From NCBI RefSeq assembly GCF_019112545.1, contig NW_025064910.1, positions 179,491-243,490 of the forward strand: a stretch of DNA of 64,000 nt, written 5' to 3'. The stretch comes from Guyanagaster necrorhizus (Eukaryota; Basidiomycota; Agaricomycetes; Agaricales; Physalacriaceae). Position numbers and translations under genes: made by a program. The notes under the pieces are model-generated. The model was not told the DNA's origin. It was given only the letters and a program-made list of their open reading frames with translations, and did not search any database. Shown in pieces: positions 35,301-46,910 of the stretch. Numbering within the stretch: position 1 is the first letter of the stretch; each line of letters starts with the position of its first letter.

Positions 35301-36414
35301 CATAGCCAAAATGGTCTCCATCATCCATTTCTTCATTCCATCAGTCCTCTGAGTCTTTGTCTGATAACTCAAAAAGAATCTTTCAGCAATAGCAGCAGGT
35401 GAAGATAATATAGCTCATCTTCTAATTGATCAAGTGTTGGAAATCTTCAGTGATGCACAGGATAGACTCCAGGCCAGTAAGGCCAGAAAAAATGAACTTC
35501 TTATTCTACAGCTTCTACAGAGCTTGTATTTATACTCTCCAGGCTTGTATCTAGAATTTACTACAACTTTCTCTTTCTCTTGAGCTTACTCATCAGCTCT
35601 TGGCATGATGCTAGATTGCCCTTTCTAGAACTTTCCAGCAAAATCCCAACATCAAGAGATTGTATCAGATCAGCTAGTCATAGCTGAGGAAGATCTCTTT
35701 GGTTTCAAGTTCTATGATCACCAAGTCAATCTGCTCTGAGTGATCTTCTATAGTGAGTCATAGTTCAATATACTTGGTAATCAAGCCAGCTTGATTCTTA
35801 GTCTCATTGACATTATAAACCAACATGAGAGCAGCTATAGCCTGAGTCAGAAGTCTGTGCTTGGTGATAAAAGCATAATTGATAAAGCTCTCAGTGTAGC
35901 TGCTGTTGATCAGAACAATAACTATGTAAAGAGTGCATGTGATCAGTGTTTCAATTTGGGCCTTTGTGATCAGGTCCCACTCAGTTATCTTTTGTCATCA
36001 GATATATCATTTAGGGCCTTTAAGTTTGTCAAGCTATTCTAATATCCTATATTATTCTGCCTCCTTCATTCTCTTAACTATATTATTGATCACTTCTTCA
36101 GCTCTAATCTGATGGATCCAGTTTTTAAGGACAGCTTTTGCCACTTCCTCATTCTTTGCATCTTTGATAGCTCACCAGATTCATTCTGTATTGAATGACT
36201 TGAGCCAGCCAGTAGAGGTCACTTTCTCCATTCAGCCTGAAGGCAGTTAAGTTGTAGGTTTTAGCAATTCTTTTAGCAGTCTTATGCTAGTTGAATAGGG
36301 TATATTTAAATGCACACATAATTTAGACATAACTACAGAAGTACTATTAGTCTGTCCAGCAGCTATTAGAGACACACTGCTAAGTCCTTTGGTTGATCCA
36401 GTGGAATCACTCAC
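32311..36414 (-). pseudogene. pol: Gyp6 pol
   Basis: Homologous to Gyp1 pol from the GTG at 36414 (after gag ADQ-type end) to TAG at 32311. Recognisable parts: VKKKNRKLWPVQDY (RT), YLNDILIM in place of YLDD, MRKHKLFFKTKK, integrase (SIDMITGLSDLNGYDMIIIIVD) and chromodomain (SNQWINE). Interrupted by the solo LTR 35435-35651 between protease and RT. Numerous stops and small indels. Confidence 0.85.
35435..35651. mobile_element. 217-bp solo LTR in Gyp6 pol
   Basis: Starts TGTTGGAAATC and ends ATCCCAACA, with terminal inverted repeat TGTTGG/CCAACA. Flanked by exact target duplication TCAAG (35430-35434, 35652-35656). Contains a TATA-like TATTTATAC. Removing it restores the protease-to-RT region, so it is an insertion. 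The TGTTGGAAAT start is typical of copia LTRs; it differs from the Cop1 LTR. Confidence 0.8.
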
Positions 36415-36590
36415 TGGTCAACCCTATCTTTTACTTCTCCTACCTTCATATCCTTTCCTAATTCTTTAAGTCTGTCAGCCTCCTTCTGTAACTCAGTGAT
36501 TTATGCTCATATGTCTTTTCATGTGTGCTTCTTCTTTGGGCAGTCTCAAGAAAAGTATTCTTTAAGTCTACAGTTGAAACACTTTCCCTC
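36411..36590 (-). pseudogene. gag: Gyp6 gag, 3' end
   Basis: Reads GKCFNC, the rest of a decayed zinc knuckle, DCPKKKHT, then a Lys/Glu tail and a Gag stop TGA (36413-36411). It is separated from the rest of gag (51530 onward) by Gyp7. The break lies in the codons just before GKCFNC. Confidence 0.85.
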
Positions 36591-37052
36591 TGTTAAGCTC
36601 AAGTGATATGTGACTGAAACATGTGATAAATAGATGCTGTATTAAGTTCATACAGTCATGCCTAAGTCCACTATATGTGTTTATATAGTGTTATATTCCA
36701 AGGCCACTACAGATTAGCTTGAGATAGAATAGCAAGAGAATAGATTTTAGCTTAAAGCTAGAGATCTATAGCAAGAGCTACACTACTTATATACTATTTG
36801 TCTATAGCTAAATATATCTCTACTAATTGTGTGTTTCTTAGATTATGATGCTCATTTGTCCTTGAGCATCATGACTATCTACAAAAGAGTATTATTTAGC
36901 ATTGAAGAGTGTCATCATTGTCAAAAGACAATAGCAGACTCAGCCTATTATAGTGACTAAGCCTCTCCCATAGTTCTAAGCACTAATATAGATGTCTTGA
37001 CTAAGTGTAAATAGAGGTTAATCAAAAGAAAAATAAAGAAAAAATCATAATA
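36591..37052 (-). repeat. Gyp7 3' LTR
   Basis: 462 bp, from TGTTAAGCTC to ATCATAATA on the plus strand. Partner of 51068-51529; differences are mostly transitions. Confidence 0.88.
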
Positions 37053-40000
37053 TTACCCTCTCTTTAAGACCATTATCCTGATGGCTATTCTAGAGAGTGT
37101 TTATAGTCTCAGATAGTGTCATCAGCATTCATATATCATTTATTGATCCATTGATTTGACTCCAGTCTGTAACCTTTCCAGCTGACTAAGTAATCAACTG
37201 TGATGCATGTTTCTCCTCCTTATGCACAAACTTTACAGAGTTTGTGATTTAAAACTTGGTCTATCTCATAGTGCTCTTTCTCATCAATGAGGTCAGAAGG
37301 AGGAGGAGGCCATTCTTAGTTTGAGAATGCAGGAGCAATGTATGGGGATAGAAGTGTTTTGTTGAAGACATCATAGATTTTTCAGGTGGCCAGAAGATGA
37401 AGTTTGTATGCTGAGGCATCAATCTTAGTAAGGACAGAAAATGGGCTAGTGCATTTATCTGCAAGTTTCTGTTTTGGATGGAGCAGATAAAGGTTGGTTG
37501 TGTCAAGCTAAATCTTGTTGTTTATAGAATATTCATGTGCTAGGCACTAGTGTTTGTCATATTGTGATTTCATTGATTTGGCTGCTTTTTCAAAAGTGGT
37601 TTATATTTCAGTATGAATTTTGATCATTGTAGCAGCAAAATCAGAGGAGGCAGGTGTGGTTGTATAAAGGTATTTTATGTGGAAGATGTTGGGATGGCAT
37701 CTATAATTAACAAAGAAAGGCATCTTTCTGATAGTGAAGTGAACTCAATTGTTATGTTGAAAGATAGTGAGGGTGAGCCATTCAATCCAGTCATCTTGTT
37801 GATAATTGATGAATATTCAGAGATATTCTTCTATCTCTTGGTTGACTTGTTCTGTCTGACCATCTATTTGTGGATAATATACTACAAAAGTATTGCTTCA
37901 TATGTTTAAAAGTTAATAAAGATCATCAAGGAATTTCAAGACAAATTGGGGGCTTCAATCAGAGATAATGATCTGAGGCATATTATATTTAGCATAGACT
38001 TTGTTGTGAAGAATCTTTGCTCACCCTTCTGATGAAAGTTTAATTAAACATATGATCAGAATGATGGCTTTAGAGAAGCAGTCTATGATAACAATGATTA
38101 TATTATATCTATTATAATCCAGTAATTCTATAATCATATCCACTGAAATATGGATTCAGAATTGTCATAAGACCTTATTTGGATGGAGGGAGACTGCACA
38201 TGGCTGAGTTGAAGCCTTTCTTGGCTGATATATCTCACACCCCTTCACATACTGTTCTATGTCCTAACTTATCTTTGGCCATCAGTATTCTTGAAGGACC
38301 AATTCCTTAGTCTTTGTAATTTCTAGATGGCTCACTATTGTGTGATTGTGATAAGTGGTGATGATTTTGTCTCTGAGTTGTTGATCTCACAGAATATAGA
38401 TTTGCCTATCATAGTGAATCATTTCTCCTTCCTTCATCATTCTGCGTTTGTGATTAAGTGATGGGGCCACTTGCTGGTCCCATTTACTGTTGTCTCTTAT
38501 AGCACTCTTAATCCATTTATGGATCTCCTTCTTGATCAGTATTATTATGGCTCAAAAGTGTTTATGCTTTAGTAACACCACTCCTTCATTATCTTCACTT
38601 TTCTGGTTATGATTGGCTCATCAGCTAAGCAGGTCTGCCTTCTTGTTTGCAGTTCTAGCTTTATGCTGAAGCATATAGTTGTATTTGGATAGCTCTATTA
38701 TCTAATGAGCTTGTCATCAGTTGAGTTTCTGAGAGATACAGAAATATTGGAGGTTCTAGTGATCAGTCCAAATCTTGAAGGTTTAGACTGCTCTAATCAA
38801 GTAGTGTTGCCATTCTATAAGTGCCAGCATAATGGCTAGGAGCTCTTCATTATAAATTTCATAGTTCTACTCTATCACTGTTAATACCTTGGAGAGAAAG
38901 GCCACTGGCTGCCATCTTCTGTCTTGCTCCTGTGATAGTATCACACTAATTGCTCCTTTACTCAAATCAGCTTCCACTTTGAATCTCCCCTTCTGCATTG
39001 GAATTGCAAGGATGACATCTTTGGCAAGTCATTGCTTGAGATCATTGAATGTGGCTTGCTGAGAGTGTCTCCAGTTCTATGGAGCATTCCCAGTTAGTTG
39101 CATCATTGGCTGGATGATTTTGCTATAGTCCTGTATGAATCATCAGTAGAAGTTGATGAATCTTAAAAAGGATTGTAACTCCTTCTTCTTTGTTGGTATC
39201 AGCCACTCTGTTATCCCTGCTATCTTTATTGGATTCATCTGAATACTTTCTTTGCTGATAATCACTCTGAGATATTCTGTTTCTAGAATCTCAAACTCAT
39301 ATTTCTCTATCTTGAGAAATAATTTGTGTTTCCTCATTAATTCTAGGATCTGTCAGACTAGTCATCAGTGCTCACCATAGTCCTTGAACATGATGAGGAT
39401 GTTGTCCAAGTATATAGTAATCTTTCCAGTGGTGATGAGGTCTTTGAAGATATCATTCCTATGAGTTTGAACAGTCTGATTGGTTCTAAAGACCATCTTC
39501 TATTCATTACCTTTCTTGATCCTTATGTTGTTATATCTCTATCTGACATCCAGCTTGATATAATACTGAGTGCCTTATAACTTGTCCATAAGCTCTGAGA
39601 TGAGTGAAAAAGGGTAACAATTTTTAATTGTCATTTTATTTAGTTTCTAGTAGTCTTAAACTGGTCAGAGTTTGCCATCCCTCTTTTTAATGAAAAAGAA
39701 GGGGGAGACTATAGAGGACTTGGATGGTCAGATTCATTTACTGAAGAGATTTTCATCCAGGAATTTATCAAGTTCCTGCTGTTCCAGATTTAAAAGAGGA
39801 TAGGTCTTGCAATCTAAATTAGTATTAGCATTTAGAACCAATTCAATTGCATGATTCCATGGCTTTTGCTCTGGCAGCTTGTCAAAGCTTTTCTTGCTGA
39901 ATAGGTCACAATAGTCTTGTGCCCATTCAGGTATCATCTCCTTAAAGGTCTTCTCCTTTTTTCTGGTGTTGGCCTTTGCAGCTAAGTCATTGGCATAATG

Positions 40001-40238
40001 TATTGCATAGTTATGCATTTCTCTTTTCAAGTCAACTGCAAGGATGGTTTCACTGTCTTCCATCTTCTTATTTCATTTATCTTTGGGATCCTCATCTGAC
40101 AATTTAAAAGAGAGTTTGTGACATCAACTTCTAGCAAATATAATTTATCCAGTCTTCCAGTTGACAAGTGGATTGTGCTGAATAAGCCAGTCATGACCAA
40201 GGAATACTTCTTTTATTCTGAGATCTGTGACTGCTAAG

Positions 40239-40563
40239 TGTTAGACATAGAAATAGTATAATATGCATATGTTTGCTTACCTATTTGATATTCCTTCCTT
40301 TTTCAGCATGTCACACCGTTCTGCACATCTCAGCTTTCAACCATAATGCTGAGATGTGAGTACCTCCTATACATATCTATCCTTGACTGTATTTACTTAT
40401 TATCTATGTAGTAATGTTATGATGTTTTATTCTAGATAAATAACATAGCTTTCAACCATAATGCTGAGATTAACATTATGACATTTTATTCTAGCATCTG
40501 TTCTCTTCTGAAAACTTTTTCCTCATTCACCACATTCATGCTCCTATCTTGTTAACTCCAACA
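40239..40563 (+). repeat. Cop1 5' LTR with 115-bp extra segment
   Basis: Starts TGTTAGACATAG and ends CTCCAACA. It matches the 3' LTR except for 115 extra bases: a 24-nt unit at 40332-40355 is repeated at 40447-40470, and the first copy is followed by a 56-bp intron-like stretch absent after the second copy and from the 3' LTR. Confidence 0.9.
40356..40411 (+). other. Intron-like 56-bp segment in Cop1 5' LTR
   Basis: Starts GTGAGT, has CTTGACTG as a possible branch point, and ends TATGTAG. The flanks (GCTGAGAT before, TAATGTTATG after) are joined directly, allowing transitions, in the second repeat (GCTGAGAT-TAACATTATG) and in the 3' LTR. Length and ends fit a basidiomycete intron. Confidence 0.5.
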
Positions 40564-40577
40564 GGTTATAGGTCCTG
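40564..40577 (+). other. Cop1 primer-binding site
   Basis: GGTTATAGGTCCTG follows the LTR. It resembles the complement of the initiator tRNA-Met anticodon stem-loop (GGTTATGGGCCCAG) at 11 of 14 positions, the half-tRNA priming known for copia. Two of the three mismatches are transitions. Confidence 0.5.
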
Positions 40578-40585
40578 CTACCAGC

Positions 40586-43500
40586 ATGTCCATGACAACT
40601 GAAATAAAGCTAGTTAGCACAACAAAGCTTGCAGATGATGAATCAAACTGGATAGCATTTTCAGAGAAGCTCACCACCAAGTTCCTGGACAAGAGCCTTA
40701 GCCAGCATCTCCAAGAAACAGCTCACATACCTCTGCACTCTGTCAAGCACAAGAGAAACTTCTAATAGTCCTCCAATACTGCATTTTCACATTCACTCTC
40801 AGATGATGATCTAGACAAGCTGGAGGATAAGCTGGAGGAATATGAGCAGAAAGAGACAAAAATGCATAATATCATTTATGAAGCCATTTCTGACTCTATC
40901 TTCAATGAGATCAAAGGCAAGGCAACAGCTGCCCTCATCTGGAGGAAGCTCATCACTGTCATGACTAGCAAGAGTGATCTCATATGAGAGCATCTTCTTA
41001 TTCAGCTTGGAAATATGGCATGTCCTGATGAAAGCAATATGCATGAACATCTTGCTGAGATGAAAGTTCTTCATGAATGAATCAAAGGGATGGGTCTAAA
41101 GATTGAAGACAATCAGTACACTTTAATGATCCAAAAATCACTTCCACCTTCCTATGATCATATTCATCACATCCTCTCTGCTGCTAGCAAGTTCACTAGA
41201 AAGACTCTGATATCAGACATCCTAGTTACAGCCCTGCATGAAGAATAGGATGAGGAGATTGCATCAAAGGCCACTGCTGAAAATGTAGCAATGTCTGCTC
41301 AATAACAGAGCAAAGGAAAGGGCCAGAACTCTGGAGAGAAGTCAAAGAAAAGACCTGATTGATCTCATTTCAAATGCACAAACCCAGCATGTGGTAAAAC
41401 TGGCCACCTCATTGCAGATTGTTAGTGCTTAGATAGTAGAAAGGCAGGACAAGGCTCAGCTTTGAAAAAGAACAAGGCTAAGGAGAAGGAAAAGACAAAA
41501 GAGTCAGCATCTGCAGCTATCAATGAAAGTGATGATGAACATGTTATCATCATTGTAGCTGATGACAATGATCACAAGAATGTGGTATTAATATACACAT
41601 CTGACTATAAAGCTGAAGGTGATGCCTATACAGCAAAAAGGGAGAATGTTATGGTATTAGCAGATTGTGGAGCATTAAAAACATACTCACCTGAACATCA
41701 GAGGTTCAAAAACTATGCTAAAATCAAACTGAAGTCCATCAAAGCTGCAAATGGCCAAGTTTTCTATGTGATAGGAAAAGAGGATCTTTGACTACCACTT
41801 CCTATGGGAAAGGGACAGAAACCCACTATCACAAGTTTTCAAAATGCATATTATGCACCAAAAATAGCCTACACTCTTATATCACTCTCACAAGTCAGTC
41901 ATACTGGATTTCCCATTCATATTGAACTCTCTGACCATACCATATACATCCACACACCATGGCCAGATGCTAAGATCATTGCAAAAATCCCCAAAGCTAG
42001 TGGCTTATCCATAATCTCAATCTCAAATGCACAGCAAACTATAGCAGCCAAACCAGATGTCACTATGGCAGCAGATAAGCTCAAGGTGAACATCACTGAG
42101 CTACATAATATTTGTGCTCACTGAAGTCACACTACTCTTCACTGCATGTACATTGATGGCCATATTGAAGGAATTGAGCTTGATCTTAACTTCAAACCAG
42201 AATTCTGTGAGACCTATGTAAAGGCCAAAGCAAAGCACAAGCCATTTCCAAAATAAGGCCAATATAAATATATCAACAATAGCAGTGACAAGGTTGTTGG
42301 AGACCTGATGGGCCTGATGTCTGTGGCATCACTAGAGGAAGCCCACTATGCCTGCACATTCTATGACCTACACACTCATGAATCAAAATCTGAATACTTA
42401 TTAAAGAAATTGAATACCTTTGAGTTATATAAATGTTATGAGATATGAATCAAGGTTCAGTGAGACATAGAGGTCATCAAGATCCTTGGTATGGATTGAG
42501 GGGGAGAATTCACTAGCAAAGAGTTTGGTCAGCATCTCAAATTGAAGAGGACTGTTTGACACCTTAATATACATGATTCCCTACAGTCGAATGGGATTGC
42601 CAAACATTCAAATGGCTATTTGATGGACATGACTAGAGCCTTCTTAATCAGTTCAGGGTTACCAAAATACCTCTGGGCTGAAACTCACCAGCATGCTAAA
42701 TGGATCTACAACCACACTTCAACAAAAGCAATACCATCAGAGAAAACCCCATTTGAGATGGCAACCAACAGAAAGCCTAATATCTTGGGTCTTTACCCTT
42801 AAGGATACCAATGCTGGATCCAAGTAAAGGCACCAGAGAAGCTTGGGAAGCATGCTATCAAAACTCACTTTGTAGGCATTGATACTGAAGCCAAAGGCTA
42901 GAGAGTTTACTGGCTCAAAAAGTGAAAAGTCAGCATTGAACATAATGTATACTTCAATAAGAATGACCTGACTCCAGAATCATTTGTAGTTGAGGGGGAG
43001 GATGAAAATACTGACTCTATTGTCCTAAAGTCATCAACCACTTCTAAACCCTTCAAAAACCTGCCAGATGAATCACTTACAGAAACTCATTTAGAGCATC
43101 CCAAATCTCCATTTACAGATATAGAATCTGATTCTATCCCTCAATCCAGCCACCCTAAGTGATCTGCAGCCCCAAAATCTGGTCAACTCACACCCTCAGA
43201 CTTGTGCAAATGTCTCACTACAGCTGGAATTGCAGTAACAGCACTTGAAGATGAGTTAGAATCAGATGATGATGATAAACCAGACAGCTATTCACCAGTT
43301 GACTATGCCATAATGGTGGATGTCAAACCAGTAACTATGAAGAAGGCACTAAGTGATCCTGATGAAGGGGAATGGCATGAATCAATGCTTGCAGAGATAA
43401 GGCAGTGCAAGAAGAAGAAAGCATGAGAGGTGATGAAAAGAGAAGATGTTCCCACAGATGCAAATATCATAGATATAAGGTTTGTCTATCAGATCAAACA

Positions 43501-44929
43501 AAATGAAGCTGGTGAGCCTGAAAAGGCTAAGTCTCATTTTGTAGCCCAAGGATTCTCTCAGATCTAAGGCATTGACTACTTCGACATCTATGCCCCAGTT
43601 GTCTGTCTTTCCACTCTCCACATCCTACTCTCCATGGCTGCCTCTTGAAATGCAATTATAGACCAAGCCAATATCAAAAATGCATACCTGCATGCTGACA
43701 TCACCAAGAAAATCTACATCAAGTTCCCAAACAGATATGAAGAATTCTTTACAATTCCAGAACACCTCAAAGATCAGAATATTTATGCCAAGCTGCACAA
43801 ATATCTGTATGGCATAAAACAAGCAGGACATGGCTGGTATCAGACCCTAAAGGCAATGATGATCTCTCTAGGATTCATCATCAGCAATGCAGATGAGGCT
43901 GTTTTCTACCAGATCAAATCAGAGACCAAATATACCATTGTTGCAGTTGCCACAGATGATTTCACCATCATTGCAGACTCCTAAAATAAATCAGATTGAT
44001 TCAAACAAGAAATAGGCTCACATTTTGAGCTAGTTGATCTTGGACCTATATATTGGCTCTTGGAGATGCATATCACTCAGGACTGGGAAAGGTGCACCAT
44101 CAGCATTGGACAGCCAGCCTACATTGACCAGATTGCAAAATGATTTGGAGTTTAGGACATGGCACCATTTGTGATGCCAGTGGAAGCAAATCTTGATCTA
44201 AACCCAGATTCACCCTCCATATCCACAGAATCTGTTATGCTATGTGAAAAAGCACTCTATTGTGAGCTGCTAGGGTCCCTCATGTATGTCACAGTTGGAT
44301 TCCATCCTGAAATCAGCTATTCGATATCAGTGTTATCACAATTTATGAAAGACCCACATTCAACTCACCTAAAAGCAGGATTCCAAGTCCTCTGTTATCT
44401 CAAGGGTATACATGATCAATGGCTTGTAATTGGTGGTCCTGGCATCAGTCCTAAGGGCTATCATGATGCAGCATATGCCAACCAGCCTGGATGAAAATCT
44501 ATGTCTGGATTTGTCTTATTCATGGGTCAAGATGCTGTTATATGGACATCAAGAAAGCAACCAATTGTTACTGTCTCCACCAGTGAATCAGAATATGTTG
44601 GACTCACACCAGCATCAAAGAATATGATATAGCTTCACAAACTACTCTCAGAGCTCTCCATATTTGTTGCAAACCCTTCTATTTACTCAATAAACCCTAC
44701 TATCCTCTTCTCTGATAGTCAAAATGCACTTTCTATTGCCAAGGATTCAGTATTCCATAAATAAACAAAGCATATTGGAGTTCAGTACTATTTCATTTGC
44801 CAAACCATCAACCAAGGCCACATCAAACTGATGTACTGCCCAACTGATAATATGGTTGCTGACATTCTCACAAAACCACTGGTCCATCCAAAATTCAAGA
44901 AGTTTATGGAGGCACTGGGCATCATATAA
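40586..44929 (+). pseudogene. gag-pol: Cop1 gag-pol
   Basis: One frame of 1,448 codons from ATG 40586 (MSMTTEIKLV) to TAA 44927-44929, broken by about twenty stops but no frameshift. Gag with CCHC knuckle CTNPACGKTGHLIADC near 41.38-41.42 kb. Protease remnant LADCGALKTYSPEH, Cys where DSGA has Ser. Integrase with HNICAH, GMD-GGEFTS and SNGIAKHSNGYL. RT with FVAQGFSQI, AYLHADI, LYGIKQAG and ATDDFTII in place of YVDD. RNase H with SESEYVGL and DILTKPL. The domain order is Ty1/copia. Confidence 0.92.
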
Positions 44930-44956
44930 GTGAACCATTTACATTTTGAGAGGGAG

Positions 44957-45166
44957 TGTTAGACATAGAAATAGTACAATACACATACATTTGCTTATCT
45001 ATTTGATATTCTTTCCTTTTTCAGCATGTCACACTGTTCTGCACATCTCAGCTTTCAACCATAATGCTGAGATTAACATTACAATGTTTTATCCTAGCAT
45101 CCATTCTCTTCTGAAAACTTTTCCCTCATTCACCATATCCATGCTCCTACCTTGTTAACTCCAACA
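44957..45166 (+). repeat. Cop1 3' LTR
   Basis: 210 bp, preceded by the polypurine tract GAGAGGGAG (about 44948-44956) and followed by CTAAG. It has a single copy of the 24-nt unit and no intron-like segment. Confidence 0.92.
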
Positions 45167-46412
45167 CTAAGTTGATTTATTCTGAGTGATTTTCAATAGT
45201 TAGCCTTAGTTCAATAAATTCAATAATTAAACTGGCTTGATTCTTAGTTCTGTTGACATTGTATATAGGAATAGAGGCTGCTATGGCTCTGGTTGGTAAG
45301 CCATGCTTATCAATGAAGGCACAATTTATAGAGCTTCCAGTGCAGCTGCTGTCAATTAGAGCTGTTACTGTATGTGTAGAATGGTTTATAAAGATTTTGA
45401 TCCAAGCTTTGGTGGTCAGATTCTGCTCTGGAGTCTTTGTCTGCCAAATATATTTTCAGGATCCTCTGAGTTTGTCAAGCCATTCTAAGACTTAGCATCA
45501 TTCTGCCTTTCTCATCTCTTTGATTATCTTATCAGTTACTTTCTTGGCTTATATTCTATATACCCAATTCTTAAATACTGCTTTTGCCTCTTCTTCTGTC
45601 CTCACATCCTTGATAACACACTAAGTCCATTCAGTGTCAAAGGGCTTAAGCTATTTGATGGGGGTCTCTCCTCTTGTTTGGTCTATAGACAGTTGAGTTT
45701 TGGGTTTGAGCAATTCTTTTAGTGGTCTTATTGTAGTAGAATAGAGTATATTCAAATGCACTGATATATATATAGGTGTAACCACAGAGATACTATCAGT
45801 TTATCCAACAGCTATTTAAGACACACCACTAAGTTCTCTGGCTAATCCAGTGAAATTGCTCACTGATCAGCCCTATTTTTTATCTTTTTGATCTTCATTT
45901 CCCCTCTAAGTTTTTTATCTTCTTTCTGCAACTCAGCAATCTGCACCCTAATATCCTCATACATACATTTTTTCTTCAGACAATCTCTTGACAGATGCCT
46001 CTTCTGGCTATAATTGAAGCACTTGCCCTCTTTCTTGAGCCAATCAATATCTGTCAGTTTATGACTTCTGGTATACACAGTGCTAGTGCCTGTCTTTTGT
46101 GCTCCATAACTAGAAATACTAGAGGTTGAGGTGCTAGCTTTGGTGATGCTAGTCTAATTGCTGAGCTTTGTGTTCTGCAGCTGATAGAGCTTATGATTGC
46201 TCTGAAGATTTGTCTGCTCCACTTTCTGTCATTGTCACTCCTTATACATATCTGTGATCTGCTTCTTTCATATATTGTAGTCTTTTGGAATATTCATTCT
46301 GATGTCTAAGATTATTTTGATGTAGAAGAAAGGTGCTCTGCATTTGAGTATCTCTATTATTCTTTCATCATTAGCAATGTCATCCTAAATCTCAGCAAGT
46401 TTGCTGAGTTGC

Positions 46413-46910
46413 TGTTAGAAACATGCCAATCAAGTGGGCTTGAGTGTACACATGGCAACCAGCAGAGTGCATGGGCATCAACAAAGCTATTGACAATGTC
46501 ACTCTTAAGTCAGAGCCCAAGGATCTGGATGGACAGAATGGAGTTCCATCAGAGAAGTGAACAGGAGTATCCTTCAGAGTGAAATCCAATGGATGAGGTA
46601 GGGAGGAGTTAAAGTGAGTGTGAAGTGTAGATGGCTTATCCAAGTTGATATTTGAACTGAGTAGTTATGATGATATACATGGCTTTATATACTAGTAGTA
46701 GCTAATTCTGAGTCAGATTCTGTTGGGTTCTAGTGTCAATATTTGCTACTGAGTTCAGGGTCTAGATATTACAATGTGAAATACAGATGTAAAATGATAA
46801 TGGTGAAATAAAATTAGTAGGTAATGGGAAGCAGCTAGAGTCCAGTGGATAGTGTGGTTGAATTTGTGGTTGGTTGAGATAACACAGAGGCTGGCAGTAT
46901 GCACATAACA
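46413..46910. mobile_element. 498-bp solo LTR in Gyp7 gag
   Basis: Starts TGTTAGAAACATGCC and ends CACATAACA (terminal repeat TGTTA/TAACA). Exact target duplication GTTGC at 46408-46412 and 46911-46915. A TATA-like CTTTATATAC lies near 46.68 kb, suggesting plus orientation. No internal element remains, so it is the product of LTR-LTR recombination. It matches none of the other LTRs in the window. Confidence 0.85.

Larger units (their letters stand above)
40239..45166 (+). mobile_element. Cop1, Ty1/copia element nested in Gyp7 pol
   Basis: Bounded by LTRs of 325 bp (40239-40563) and 210 bp (44957-45166) with exact target duplication CTAAG (40234-40238, 45167-45171). One gag-pol frame, integrase before RT, the copia order. 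Plus strand, opposite to its host Gyp7. It is CpG-poor, so it has been through much of the same decay. The unequal LTR lengths are unusual. Confidence 0.93.
37090..45863 (-). pseudogene. pol: Gyp7 pol, split by Cop1
   Basis: Begins at GTG 45863, is interrupted by Cop1 between 45167 and 40239 in the protease-to-RT linker, and ends TAG at 37090. RT around 39.1-39.7 kb shows LMRKHKLFLKIEKYEF and YLDNILIM, and has lost about 50 bp between FKL and NDIFKDL (near 39.46 kb). RNase H reads VEADLSKGAISVILSQEQ. Integrase and chromodomain are degraded but alignable. With Cop1 and one target copy removed it is 3,841 nt, 53 shorter than Gyp1 pol. Confidence 0.85.
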
